From Sporobolomyces roseus (lineage: Eukaryota > Basidiomycota > Microbotryomycetes > Sporidiobolales > Sporidiobolaceae), in NCBI GenBank assembly GCA_016617785.1, contig JADILM010000004.1:310001-374000 (forward strand): a stretch of DNA of 64,000 nucleotides, in the 5' to 3' direction. Made by a program: the position numbers and the translations under genes. A model generated the notes under the pieces. That model was not told where the DNA came from and made no database searches. It was given only the letters and a program-made list of their open reading frames with translations. Every line of letters begins with the position of its first letter. Position 1 is the stretch's first letter. Of the stretch, positions 44,899 to 56,684 are shown one piece after another.

Positions 44899-47800
44899 AT
44901 GAGTCAAGTATCAAGTGCGGCCGACCTGACTGCTTCAGTACGTCGAACCACTGGTACACGCCCACCACCTCTCGTTCGTCCTCCTCTTTTCCCTTTCCTT
45001 CTCTTCTCTCACTCACCCTCCCCCCTTTCGTTGAATGCAAACTAGGTAGGATGTTCCGTAACACTCCTCGGATCCTCGATCTACGTTTTCGGAGGCCGAC
45101 TAGTTCCAACCCGAACAATGGTCTCTACTCTGTACTCTCTCAACCTCAAAACCCTCGTTTGGACCCAATCAACCCCTCCCATCGGATCCTCCGGATCTCG
45201 AGAAATTCCTCCTCCACAAGCAAGATATTTTCATAGTGCTTGTGCATGGGGGGAAACGAAATTAGTTATTTTCGGTGGAGAAGGTTATCATTCTTCCTCC
45301 TCCTCGACTACTACTAGCTCAGATACAGAAACGAGTATTACGGAGGAACCTGCACCTGCATTACAAACGTTGGATGATTTACATATTTATAATGTCGAGG
45401 AAAGGAAATGGGAAGAAGTGGGACAAGTGAAAGTTAGAGATGGGTTAGAGAGACCGAAACCTAGGTATGCACATTTGGGAGTAGTTTGTACTGGAGAGGA
45501 AGAGGTTGAGATTGATGGGGAAGTGAGGAAGAGAGAGAAGAGTTCGTTGATGATTATGGGTGGTCAAGATATACGAAATACCTGTGCGTCTCTTCATTTT
45601 TTTATCTCTATCTCTCATAGTCGGTGAACTGATAGAGACTCGTGTCGATGCACAGATCTTCATTCGACTGATATATTGGATTTGGATTCGATGACTTGGG
45701 TTCAAACTGGGAAATGGGATCGACATATTGGAACTTATAGAGCAATCGCTACTACTTCGAATCATACGGTCAGACCAGGAAAGAGTCTAGGGGAGATGGG
45801 AAAGGATGGGTTGGTCGGATTGAGTTGGAGTGAGAAGAATCAATTGAAGGATCCGGAACCTTTACTACTTTTCTCAAATTTCAACTTCACTCAGTAAGCA
45901 TGCTCTCTTACTCGTCAGTCACCCTTGATTCGACGCTGACTAACGTCCCGAGCTGCTCTACAGAGTTCGAAGAGATCTCGACCTCCTCTCTTCACCCCTC
46001 TCTCCCACTTCTCCTCTCACCCCAACCTCCCTATCCTCTCTCATGACCGGCACGTCCCTCCCTCCCGGCTTACGTTTCCCCTCAGGCTTTCAGCTCGGTC
46101 ACCACCTCCTAATATTCGGTACTTTCCTCTCCCAACACCTCAACAATTTCTCAATTTGGGCGTTGGATCTCGGAAAGAAAGGAGGGGTCGGAGTGGAGGA
46201 AATGAAGAGAGAGGGGAAAGGTTTCGAGTGGATGAGAGTGGATCCGGGGAGTGTCTTGCAGAGGGGGAGCTGGAATAGAGCGGTAGGGTGGAAGAATCAG
46301 GTCGTCGTTTTAGGTGATCGAGGTGCGGATTTCATTCCTCTCACTTACACTTGCAGTTTATGCTAATATTAGTGCGTGATGACGATTCGCAGAACGAGAT
46401 ATCGCTGCTGATTACGATCATCGACAAGTACGTTTCTCCTGACCTCCCGCTAAATTTCCAGTATCCTAATCTCGTTCCCTTTTCGCAGACAAATTTCACT
46501 CACGTTGCGTTTGTCGACCTCGAAGCACACGGAATCTATCAGCCACCACCACGACCTCTCCCTCCCATCGCTCAATCTTTCGGACTACTCTCGCTCTCTC
46601 AACCTTTCCTAACCGATTTCGAGATCGTTTGTTCCGACAACAAGCGACTCGCGTGTTCTCGCAAAATCCTCGAAGATCGATGGTCATGGTTCAATTCAAA
46701 AGTGGTCGAGTTCAGAGTGAGAGCGAGTGGTGTTCTCGCAGCTCAACAAAAGAGGGCACAAGATTCAAGTTTAGAGAATAGTGAAGTTGGTTCAATCATC
46801 TCCATCACTAAATCGTCACCTGCTTTACCCGAAAGCGATTCTGGAGGAGGAGGAATGGTCAAATCTAGTTCGGCAAGATCGACGACAACAACTGTAGCGA
46901 CCGATTGTGAAGCTCGATTAACACCACGAACACTTCAACTCCCCGAACCTTCCTCAGTAGTCCTCGCATTCCTTCAATACCTCTACACCTTGTCTCTCTG
47001 CACCCCACTTCAACTCGAACTCCCCATCCTCTCCTCCCTCCTCCTCTTTTCGAAAACTTACAATCACCCTCCGTCTCAAGATACACAAGATTCAGATTCG
47101 GGGAACTTGAGGGCATTGGTCGTTCATGCGTTACACGAAACGTTGTCGAGGGATCCGAGTAAAGCTCCGGCTATTTACGAGGCTGCGACATTGGGAGGTT
47201 GTACGGCGCTACAGATCAGAGCTTTGAAAGCTTTGATGGGGAGTAGTAGGAACTTGGGTGGTCAGCAACAGCAGGGAGGTGGAGTGGGACAACAGCAACA
47301 GGCGGAACCTATGGCGAGACAAGGTAGCGGATTGCAAGGTAAACCTCTTTTCGCTTAAATCACCTTTCCTCTCCTTTTCTCCTCCCTTCTCTTCTCTTTC
47401 TCCTCTTAAAACCTTTTGACCTGCTTCATGTTTTATCTGTTTATCATACCTTATATCCCCATTTTCAGTGTGCTGTAAATACCCGATTTCTTGCTTTTTA
47501 CCCTAGTCTTTTGTTTCCTCGCTGTTCTCTCTGTTCCTCTCCTCTTCTCAGAGACGATGGACACTGACTAACTTGCTCGCTCGTATACGATAGACGTTCG
47601 AGGCTTGAACGATCCCGCACTCTCCGCTCGGCCTACTCAATCCTCGTCGAATGCTCCAACCGGATCTCGTGGAGCGTACGAGCCTTCTGAGCCTCTCAAG
47701 TCCCCTCGCGGCTCAACTCGAACGTCGATTTCGCCTCCCGCCTCTCCACCTCCAGCGATATGTCTACCTTCGACGCCTAATCGACCTCTTTCGCCATTTG

Positions 47801-49419
47801 CAAATCCTTCCGCTCTGAATTCTCCACCACTTTCCGCTTTCCCGATCAATTTTGGCGACTCTCGACGGCTTTCAACTCGTTCTATCTCTTCTTCCATCGC
47901 CGTTCCGTCTCCTGACGTTGTCGCTCCTGTTCCCGTCCCTGTTTGGTCAACTTTCGCACCTCCAGTTTTGAGCCACACTTCACCTCGATCAACAGGCTCG
48001 ACGAACCACAGCTCGAGGACTCCGATTATTGCTGAGCAAGTGTCCTCGACGCCATCGACCCCTTCTCGACGAGATTCGCTCTTCGATTCACCCCCATCTC
48101 GAACGAGTCTCACTGCAAGCTCAAGATCTCGTGCCTCATCAATCGGATCGCAAAACAGCAATCTCACTCCTCCATCCAAGAGCGGAGCTGTACCATGGTC
48201 CCCGCACGTCCTCGAAACACAAGAAGAAGTCGAAGAACCCATTTCGCCGATCTCGTTCCTTCCGACTTCGCCCATCGACAGTATCGCAACTAGCTCAAGT
48301 GGTGAGCTGCTCTCTCCTGGAGGCGAAGAGATGGAGAATGGTGGACTTGGACTGACGAGGAAGAAACGGTTCGCTTCACTGCTGCACCTGGGTCACGGAG
48401 ATAAGGGAAAGGAGAAGTCAGAGCAAATTCTAGGCGAGGGAGGAGGAGAAGCAGAAGCGTGGCATCCAATGTTCCTCGACTCCGTGAGGTCGAAAGGGAG
48501 CGACGCCAATCCTCTCTCGACACGAAAGGCGACTCCAATCACGCTCGAACACCTCGCTTTACTCGAAGGAGAATCGACCAGTTTACAGCTTTCACCACCT
48601 ATTCCTCTCTCTCCGCCTATCACCGAAGACGCTTTCTCACATCCTCGAGCCGCACCTCGCCCTTCCGTACCTCCGTCTCCAGCACCTTCAGATTCTTTCC
48701 TCTCCCCCAGCTCAGCCCTCAATCGACGTCGACAATCGCTCGATTGCACTCCTCCTCGTTTCCCTCGACCAATCTCGCCACTTCTCGTCGACTCACCAAA
48801 CTCTGCCACCTCCCTTCTCTCTCGCGCTTCGACCGCCAGTCCTCGTTCATCCCTTTCCTCTTCTCGCCAATCTGTCGCTATGGATCGACGTCCTTCTTCG
48901 TCTTCAGCTCGCAGTATGTCCTCGAACGGTAGCTCCGAGCTCGTCACTCCTCCCATGCCATCCACCTCTCGCTTTGAACCCATCATCGTCGAAGAAGAAT
49001 CGTCTCCCTCTCCTTCGCCTCTTCACTTCCGCAACTTCTTCACATCAAAGTCCTCTCACCAAGCTCAAAGTAGCGTCTCATCGACAAAATCTTCTTCACA
49101 CTCGTCTCTCGTCTCGAACCCTCCGTCAAACCGTACTTCGCTTCGAACATCGACCCAATCGAAAGACCAACGAAAACAGCTCGAATTCGATGTCGGTTCA
49201 AAGTTGCTACGAGCGAGCGGAGCTAGTGAGAAAGAGATAAGCCTGCGGGCAAGATCAGTCGGATTTCAGGTGTTGAAAGCGAAGGAAAGTGGTGATTATT
49301 CGAAACTGTCGCCTTCGCTTCTCGCGAAATCCGGTCAAGCACAAAAGTTGAGCGGAGCTGAATCTATCGGAAGGTTCTTGGGAGGTGAAGAGTTGGGGAG
49401 TAAGTTCAGTCTAGAATGA
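44899..49419 (+). CDS. Kelch-BTB protein, Ral2-like
   Basis: Exons 44899-44937, 45046-45583, 45656-45893, 45964-46313, 46392-46426, 46489-47338, 47594-49419; 1291 codons, phases agree. Kelch repeats fill residues about 15-440 (LLGSSIYVFGG, FHSACAWGETKLVIFGG, YAHLGVV, LMIMGGQDI, FQLGHHLLIFGTFLS). DYDHRQTNFTHVAFVDLEAH and a divergent BTB segment (DFEIVCSDNKRLACSRKILE, LPEPSSVVLAFLQYLY) follow. This order is that of fungal Ral2-type proteins, which act with Ras1 signalling in mating and cell shape in fission yeast. The last about 600 residues, encoded after a 255-nt intron, are Ser/Pro/Thr-rich and probably disordered, with a conserved-looking basic C-terminal patch (KEISLRARSVGFQVLKAKES). The final exon lacks an early ATG, which supports its being part of this gene. 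The 13-residue first exon is the least certain part. Confidence 0.8.
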
Positions 49420-49822
49420 TACGAACGAAGCTGGACTTTGTCGTTTCGGAGGTGGTTTTCCCTCTTATTTTGTTCCCCTGTTGTTGTAAAACCGGCTTTG
49501 CACCCTCTCATCTCTCTTCTCGCTACTCAGGATTTCAAAAAAAGGAATCTAATTGCTTTGCGAAAGTCAAATGAACAAGTTGAGAAACGGTTAAAAGCGA
49601 GAATTCCGACCCATTTCCAACGATAGTGTGAGGCGAGAGTGCGTGTATGGTAGTGCTAGATCCAGAAAGAAGTAAGGGAGAGTAATTTAAGCGATAGTAA
49701 GCAGAGATATAAAAGGGGGTTGAAGGTAATAATCGAGAAAAGCGAAAGACAGGGTATGCGAAGACTGGTTATCTTGAAGATTGTCTATTTCCATTGTATA
49801 GTTGCGCGAAGAGTAGGGAGTT
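49420..49822. other. Convergent 3' flanks, about 400 bp
   Basis: Lies between the stop codons of the kelch-BTB gene and the lipase-like gene. No coding signal. Confidence 0.5.
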
Positions 49823-51782
49823 TTAAGCGAGGAGAACGAATCCGAAAGCGGTAACGACGAGACCAGCGAGTCCAGTCTTGAGGGTTGAAGCTCCATTGGT
49901 GTTCGAAGCGGCGTTCTGTCCTCCTGGGTTTCCGGAGGCAGCAGCAGCAGATGCAGAGGAAGCCATCGCTTGCGACATGGAGGAGTCCATCGAGGTTGAA
50001 GTAGGTTCGGGAGTTGAGGTAGGAGCGACGAAGGTCGAAGTGGCGGTAGCGTAGAAGCTGAGTGCAAAGATAAGGTAGGTAAGGAAGGGTTTGGTAAGAG
50101 AGGAAGAGGGAGATACTTACGCCTCGGAAGCAGTCGACTCGTAGATGTCCTGTTGGGTGTAGTTGGCCTTGTTAGGGGAACCGCACTCTCCGATGGGAGT
50201 GTCTGCAATCGGAGGGGAAAGAGATCAGTTACGAGAGCTAAGAGATAACGAAGAGAGGTGTATGTACAGTAAAACAAGTGATCAGTAACGTTGTTTCCAC
50301 CGAGGCAGTTGGGGTCGTTGACTTCGTTACAGACGTCGAACTAGAAGAGGGAAGCCTGTCAGCAAAACTCAAAACAGGGCGATAGAAGAAGTTTTGACTC
50401 ACGTTCATTCCGTAAGTGGCGTTCTCTCCGTAGATGTGGAAACCTTGAAGAACGTGAGTGTAGTTGGCGGATTCGGGAATGTACTCGACGACAGCATCCT
50501 CGTTGGCGACAGTTCGTTGACCGGCCTCACCTTGGAAGAGTTGGTTGTAAAGTTGAGCGGCGGCAGGGTTGAAGACACGAGGGGAACCGTGAGAGTGCGA
50601 CCAGTGGAGCTCTGTCAAAGTATCCAAGTTAGCTCAAGCAGCGAAAGGACGAGGATTTTGTAAAAAGACTCCTTACTGTTGCGCCATCCCAAATCGAGGG
50701 AAGCGATTTGTGCGAGCATACCACCAAATCCATGTCCAGTTACAGACCATTGGTGGCCTGTGGCTGTAACATAGCTCTCAGCAAGGGCAAAGCTATTCGT
50801 CAATTCCTTGACTTCAAGGTAGGCTTGTAAAGCTCCCGCGTGGGCCAGGCAAGGTCCGCCCGTAGCATTCGAGCATCTTTCCCCAATGAAAAGTGCCTCG
50901 CCGATGTCTGCACTCGAGTCGTTGCTGCGAAAAGTCGTGAGGGATAAATATTCGGAGTCGGTTCGATTCGAGAATGTGAGATACTCACAAGGTTGATTCC
51001 CATCCAAACATTCCCTTGAAGACGGTAACAATCTTATCCATCTCTGTGGGGGAGGGAAAGAAGAGGGAAAGAGAAGTCAGCAAACTAAATCTCTTCGAAA
51101 ATTCTCGACTCTTTCCCCCCTAATACCGCTTCACCTCCGACTCACCGGGAATAATGACATTAAATCCTTCAACTCCCGATTCCGTCGGTCCAAACCGTTC
51201 AATCAAAGTCCAGGGGGCTTCTGTTGAATCAGGGAAGGACTTCATGAGTGCTGCTTGATTGAAAGTTTGTTCCATGCTATCATCCGGGTGGTGAGAGGGG
51301 AGAGTCAGTCAAATCGGTCGTCTCTTGAGATGAAGATTGCAGAGGGAAATGTCGTCGTAAGAAGAGGGAGGAGATAAAAAGTTTCGCAACTCACCACTTT
51401 GTCTCGAAATCAGGGTCGTAAGCTGCCATTGATAATAGACCGTGGTAACGTTCATCTGTATAGGATGGGAGATTCCGACAAAGGATAGATGAATCAGTAA
51501 ACAAAACAATTTGGGGTAAAAAGAGCGCAGTGAAGAAAAAGGCGATGAAATCGCTGGGCGAGAGGAAACAGGGCACTCACGCCAATCTATAAAGAACAGC
51601 TCAGGTCAGCCTTCATAGCATTGTAGAGTGTATAAGGAATGCTCACATTGAGAAGAGGATACGGTTGTGTCGGAAGAGGTCGAGTTATCAATTGAAGGAT
51701 CCACAACGGTCGTATCTTGAGCAAAGATTTGAGGTAAGAGTGAGAGCGCAGCGATGGCGGCGATGGATCTGAAAGCTGGCAT
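49823..51782 (-). CDS. GPI-anchored class 3 lipase-like protein, nucleophile serine absent
   Basis: Exons 51782-51647, 51586-51581 (6 nt, see finding), 51455-51395, 51276-51146, 51043-50989, 50924-50677, 50611-50403, 50340-50268, 50202-50121, 50057-49823; 411 codons, phases agree. A signal peptide (SIAAIAALSLLPQIFA) starts the chain. The class 3 lipase fold is visible in MAAYDPDFETKW, WSVTGHGFGGMLAQIASLDL, HGSPRVFNPAAAQLYNQLF, the VVEYIPES segment and VTDHLFY with the catalytic-type His at about 303. In the GxSxG elbow the serine (residue about 195) is glycine, so classical hydrolysis is not expected. The C-terminus is a Ser/Thr-rich stretch and a hydrophobic end (GLAGLVVTAFGFVLLA) preceded by small residues, a GPI-anchor signal. 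Cell-wall or plasma-membrane location follows. Confidence 0.85.
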
Positions 51783-52619
51783 GGTGTGAGAAAGGAGTGA
51801 CTGCGAGTTGTATGGGGGCGGGAAAGGGAGGTGAAAGTCGAGGTGAGGGAAGAAGAAGAGGAAAGAGAAAGAGGAACCCAAATTTCAAAGTTGAACGATT
51901 TTTGCTCCAATGTGAAATTCGGTCTCTGCGCCTTCTTCGTTCAACGTTCAACTCTCTTTCTCGACCGCTAGTCCTTATCTCTGTTCTACACGGGTGAGAG
52001 TGAAATCTCCGATCTTAAGCACACTCCTGTTGTGCAAAGGGGAGCTTGCAATTTTTCAGCACTGCCTCTTTTCGCAATGCGAAGTCACTCTCCAACGACA
52101 ACGTGCTATCGTAAAAGCGCGCATATCACTGAAGACGAGCGAGGACCAAAATAAAGGTAGTCAAGATCAATTTATTCCCGACAAAAATCGTCGTCTCGCG
52201 TGGCGGCCTATTCAGTCAACTTTGTTCTATCGCCACGCCACGCTTCCGTAGCCTCTCTCTGCGACGACGATGTTCTATTCGACGACGCTCACTCATAGCG
52301 ACAGTTCGAGCGAGATACCAAAGAGATACAGCAAAGGTTGAGCTTTTCTGGAACCTCGTTCGACGCGATTCCTTCACCGAAACCTTCCTCTCTCGCGAGA
52401 GACGAGAGACAGCGAACGACAAAGACGACGATGGAAGGAAAGTATGAGAGAAGGCTACATACATTGATTCATTCTATACGATAAGCGAGAGGTACAAAGC
52501 GAGGCATATGCGAAGAAATTAAAGATATAGAAAATCGTAAACATTGATATGGGAGAAAGGGAGACAGCCAGTGTGATTGTCCCAAAAATCTACGGGGGGT
52601 ATACACAAGAAGGGGGTAG
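51783..52619. other. Intergenic, about 840 bp
   Basis: Upstream region of the lipase-like gene and 3' flank of the fucosyltransferase-like gene. No coding signal supported. Confidence 0.5.
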
Positions 52620-54784
52620 CTAACCAACGATCAACGTCGCACCCTGGTTCCAAGATTCTACTCGACGAGCTGCCACATAAGAGAAGGTAGATTGACGAGT
52701 ACCGACGAATCCTTGAGCACGACTGAGTACGCTCGAATCGAGTACTCCAGGGTACCATCCACCGAACCTTGCTGTCGTAGCAAACTCGACGTGGTTGATG
52801 TAGACCCAACCAAGCTTCGATAGTTTCTTAATGAAGGTAGGATCAGTCGAGTCCGTAGCGAACAAGACTGGGAGGTCTGATTTAGGTCCTCCTTTGCGAG
52901 CTTTGAGAGCAGTTTGTACTCGTTCAACTCCAGCTTTGTAGGTTTCCGCTACTTCATCCGCCGCTTGACTCGTTCGTCCCAAATCGACGAAATCGCCTTG
53001 ACGAAGATGAACAGCGATAAAGTTCTTGCGGTTCGAGCCGAGGAGTGCGATGAGGAGTTCGTCGGTGAGATGGTTGATGTGTTTGTTGAATCGAAGGTGT
53101 TTGCCAACGTCTTCCCAGATTGGTCCTTCGTGAGAGAGTTCTTCAATAGCGTGCTTGTAATCGGGAGCTCCATCGTAGGTTCGGATGTTTGGGACGTAGA
53201 AGGTGTTTTCGAGGCAGAGGAGGTTGGGATCGGGGAAGGGGGGAGCTTGAGCGAGTTCACCGTAAAGCGAAGTTGCGAAGTTGGTGAGCCAAGGAGTCTG
53301 GTCTCGTTCGTTGAGGAGCTCGATGTTGGGGAAGGTGATCGAGTTCTCAATAGACGAGACTACTCGGTACTCTTCGGGGAAAGGCCAGAAAGTCGTCTCG
53401 ATGTTGTAACGCTTGAGCGGTTCCTCCTCCCCTTCGTTCCTCGCTCCCCAGCAACTCAGTCGTTCCCGTTGAGTTCCGATCGTATCGACGAGTTTGACGT
53501 CGTTCCAGCTCACGACCGATGCGTTCGAGTAGTAGGCGAAAGATTTCATGTCGAAGAACTCGTCGAGCGGTCGATCTCCTCCTTCTGAATGAACAGCAGA
53601 CAGATCCGTACTATAGAGAGAGGTAGCGAAAAGTCAGTCAAGTTGCAGCTCGAGCGATTGCGTGCGAGAAGAGGGAAAACTTACAGGATAGCAGTTCGAC
53701 CTAATCTTTGACCAACGTGAACAACCTTGAACATTTCGATCAATTGATTGGCTGTAGTCAATAAATATACTCGTCAGTAAGTGCTCCTCTAGTGTGTGTC
53801 ATAGAAAGAAAGGGACAACTCACTCAGTCCACCGTAGGGGAAAGTTGTAACGTAGCCGGGATGCTGAAGAAGGTTCGCTCGGTAAGAGTGCAGAGGAATG
53901 TTGCTTCGGAGAGGCTAGTGTGAGGAAAGCGAAATGTCAGCAACCGAAATCGAACGAACGAACAGAACGAGAGTGAACACACATTCGGTCGACCAAGAGC
54001 CTTGAACTTTGCCTTTTCGACAAACGTTCCCGGCTTGTTACCATGTCGGACCAGAAGGAAGACGAGAAGACAAGTAACGATGGTCACCATTCCGATTCGT
54101 TCCGCTGCTCTTCGACTCCGTTGAATCTTGAAGCTGTGTCGAGGTGTATTTGTGAAGCCCTCGAACTGTTTCAAGGTGATCATGTTCTAGTCAATTTCGA
54201 TGATTGCCCTCCGGTTAATGGAAATGTGGAGCTTACGAAAGAACTGATCGTGTTTGTACTTCTCCGTCTCGGTTTCTCTCCCACTCGCAAGTCCTCATCC
54301 ATGTCCAGCTCGATGTAGTTCTTCTCATCCGAGTAAGGTGAAGAGAACCCTTGAGTAGCATCCATAGGTGTGATCGGTTCATAGGTTCCTTTTGATCCAC
54401 CGCCGAACAACCCAAACGGTAAGAATGATGAAGAGGTTCCCGCTGCCCTCGACCAGTCGACAGAGGGTTTATAGAAGATAGGAGAGTTCGATGCCCTTCT
54501 TGCTTTGGGCTTTTGAGGGAGCTTGGTTGATTTTCCGTCTCCCTTTGGAGAATCATAGTTGATTAGAGGAGTGTTCGAATTGGTTGCGAAGGGTGCCAAG
54601 ACATGTTCGTCCTCGTCAGTGTTGTAGATGTGAACAGATCTGTATCGAAAAGATGGAAAGAATCGGAACGAGGAGAGGGGGAGAAATGGGGAGAAGAAAG
54701 GAATCGAAGTTGGAACGTCCGGTCAGCTATCTCTTCTGCGCACTCAAGAAAGCCGTGAAGAAATGCTTACGGTCTGCGTGACAT
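52620..54784 (-). CDS. Type II membrane protein with GDP-fucose O-fucosyltransferase-like domain
   Basis: Six exons: 54784-54771, 54639-54237, 54165-53983, 53914-53824, 53751-53685, 53610-52620; 582 codons, phases agree. The N-terminal about 160 residues are cytosolic, Ser- and basic-rich. One signal-anchor helix lies at about residues 163-178 (GMVTIVTCLLVFLLV), giving a Golgi-type type II topology. The lumenal part carries YVTTFPYGGLTNQLIEMFKV, the nucleotide-binding-type segment FIAVHLRQGDF with its key Arg, FATDSTDP and FVGTRQSTFSYVAARR, which follow the pattern of O-fucosyltransferase/GT-B families. Donor and acceptor are not provable here; many fungal members are uncharacterised. The next minus-strand gene upstream is an unrelated secreted protein. 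Confidence 0.82.
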
Positions 54785-55594
54785 CTTGTGTATGCTTGAA
54801 GAAGTAGAGGTTCGATGACACTGATCTGAGAGCCGAAGGTTGAAAGAGAGCAGAGGAGCTCTTGACGGGGGTGCTGAAGCTTGAAGGAGTTGCTGTGTAG
54901 CTTGTGTAGTGGTTGAGAGTCTATAAAGGTGGAGCCGAAGCGAGAGCGAGATTTTTTTGGTGATGAGGAGAAAGAGAGGGAGAAAGCAAGCCGTCCGCTA
55001 TCTGCGCAAAAAAGGTTGTGTGAAAGGGCTCGACGCAATGCGTTCAAACCGTACGAAACCTTCACCAAAAAAGCCTAGGTCGAGAGGGGTCGAAATCAAG
55101 GAGTCGAACACTTTCATCCGCTTCAGGAAGTTTCGCAAGAAAAGGCGAGTCGATACTTTTCACATTGAAAAAGGACGCTTTGCTATACGCTAATGCGGTA
55201 AGATCGACCTGCATAATGAACAAGAGTAGTCTCCAAATAGTGCATTCGACTCATACCGTGAGAAACGAAGTTTCATCCGAAACCAAACTTGCGTCTTGTG
55301 TCTCTCGCTTGTTAGACTCTCGAGGCTATGCACTACGACAATGTCTCGAGAACGACGAAAAGAACATTGCGAGTGGTCTCATAAGTGAATACGAGGGGTA
55401 AAGGTGAGATAGTAGTAAGGATATAAAGTGAAGTGGATAAACGGCTACAGATAGTGTCTGTCTATGTTTGCGAGTGTTGCGATGTAAGGAGTACCCGTGA
55501 AAGAAGTGCTCCATATTGACGAAGGGTGGAAGAGCGGGAGCAGTGAGTGATTGAGGAATGATCGAGGGAACGAACGAAGGAAGTTGAAATTCGC
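54785..55594. other. Intergenic, about 810 bp
   Basis: Promoter side of the fucosyltransferase-like gene and 3' flank of the secreted-protein gene. Nothing recognisable. Confidence 0.5.
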
Positions 55595-56684
55595 TCAGGG
55601 TGAAATATCCCAAGTTTGACGCTTGCGGCGAGATTCCTGGGATGTGCAAGATCGATGCGATCAGCTCATTCAAGATGGGATCAAAGCACGACTGAGGACG
55701 ATCGAAACTCACTCTTTCTTCTTTGCCAATCGATCCCTTTTTGTCCTTCAACAAGTCTGCGCACTCTCCCCATCTCAATTTCCCTTCATCGTTGAGCTCG
55801 ACGCACTTGTCTCTTGCTCGAGAATGAAGGAGACACCCAGAAGCGCTGTCGTCGTGTCGATCGCAGGAACTGCACAATATTGAGAACTGTAAAGTACAAT
55901 GCTCGTCAGTCATGATGCATCTCTGGAACTCGAGTATCGGTTTCCGGAGTCGAGCTTACCACGTGAGGTGTTGCACATCTCGAGTCAAGAGTAGAGTCGG
56001 GAGCTAAAGCATGTTGCGCGAGAGCATCGAATGAAGCGTAATGCGAATCGCAGTATGACGGAGAAGCGCCGGAACTGTTAACAATGAGCAAACCGTATCA
56101 GTACGAGCCGAAGTCTCTGTGTATACGAACCCAGAAACCGAGAAGCAGTGCAGAACTTACGTTATTTCGAATAATCCATTTCTCGTCGGCGTAACGAACC
56201 ACTCTAAATCCATCTCCATCGACACGGTCTGACTCTTCCCGACGCTAGCCTACATTTGAGCAATGTGTGAGCTCATTGAATCAATGTCCAGCTGTAGACT
56301 TGCGAAGAGAAAACTTACAGCTCTCACTCCATCTGGAACTCCGTTCTCACTCGCCGAGACTGCTCTCCACACAATCTCGTCTACTCCAATCCTCATCAAT
56401 CGTCGTTAGCATCGTCGTCAGAGCGTCCGTAAATTCCGTCGGACTTTCTTGAGGAGGACAAACTCACGTTGTTCGCTTTTTCGAATAGTTTGAACAAGTC
56501 CACTGAACGAGGGAGTACACCACTGATCTGCTGTTGACACTGCCTTTCCTTTCGTACGTCCAGTGGTCTTCTTCGTTGATACTGAAGAGTTCGGTAAGAC
56601 TGCGGCCGAGACGCTTGAGGAGGAAAGGAGGACTGTTGCGAGAGCTAGCGAGGTGAGGGTTGATAAGCTTGATACTGGCGCCAT
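55595..56684 (-). CDS. Secreted Cys-containing protein, unknown family
   Basis: Exons 56684-56468, 56383-56319, 56249-56161, 56074-55960, 55886-55713, 55636-55595; 233 codons, phases agree. A signal peptide with a long hydrophobic core (LTSLALATVLLSSSSVSA) is followed by an N-glycosylation site (NSS), then a compact domain: WCTPSFSGLVQ, DEIVWRAVSASENGVPDGV, MEMDLEWFVTPTRNGLFEI, SPSYCDSHYASFDALAQHAL, CSSCDRHDDSASGCLLHSRA and KLRWGECADLL. About nine cysteines suggest disulfide bonds. The two last exon joins are less certain: the last intron (55712-55637) is in an open frame, so an unspliced longer C-terminus is possible. A secreted or wall-associated role is inferred; size and Cys content would fit a small effector-like or ligand-binding protein, but nothing more can be said. 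Confidence 0.65.

Noticed and set aside
47637..48986. Minus-strand ORFs of 197-212 codons
   Set aside because: Antisense of the Ser/Pro-rich final exon of the kelch-BTB gene.
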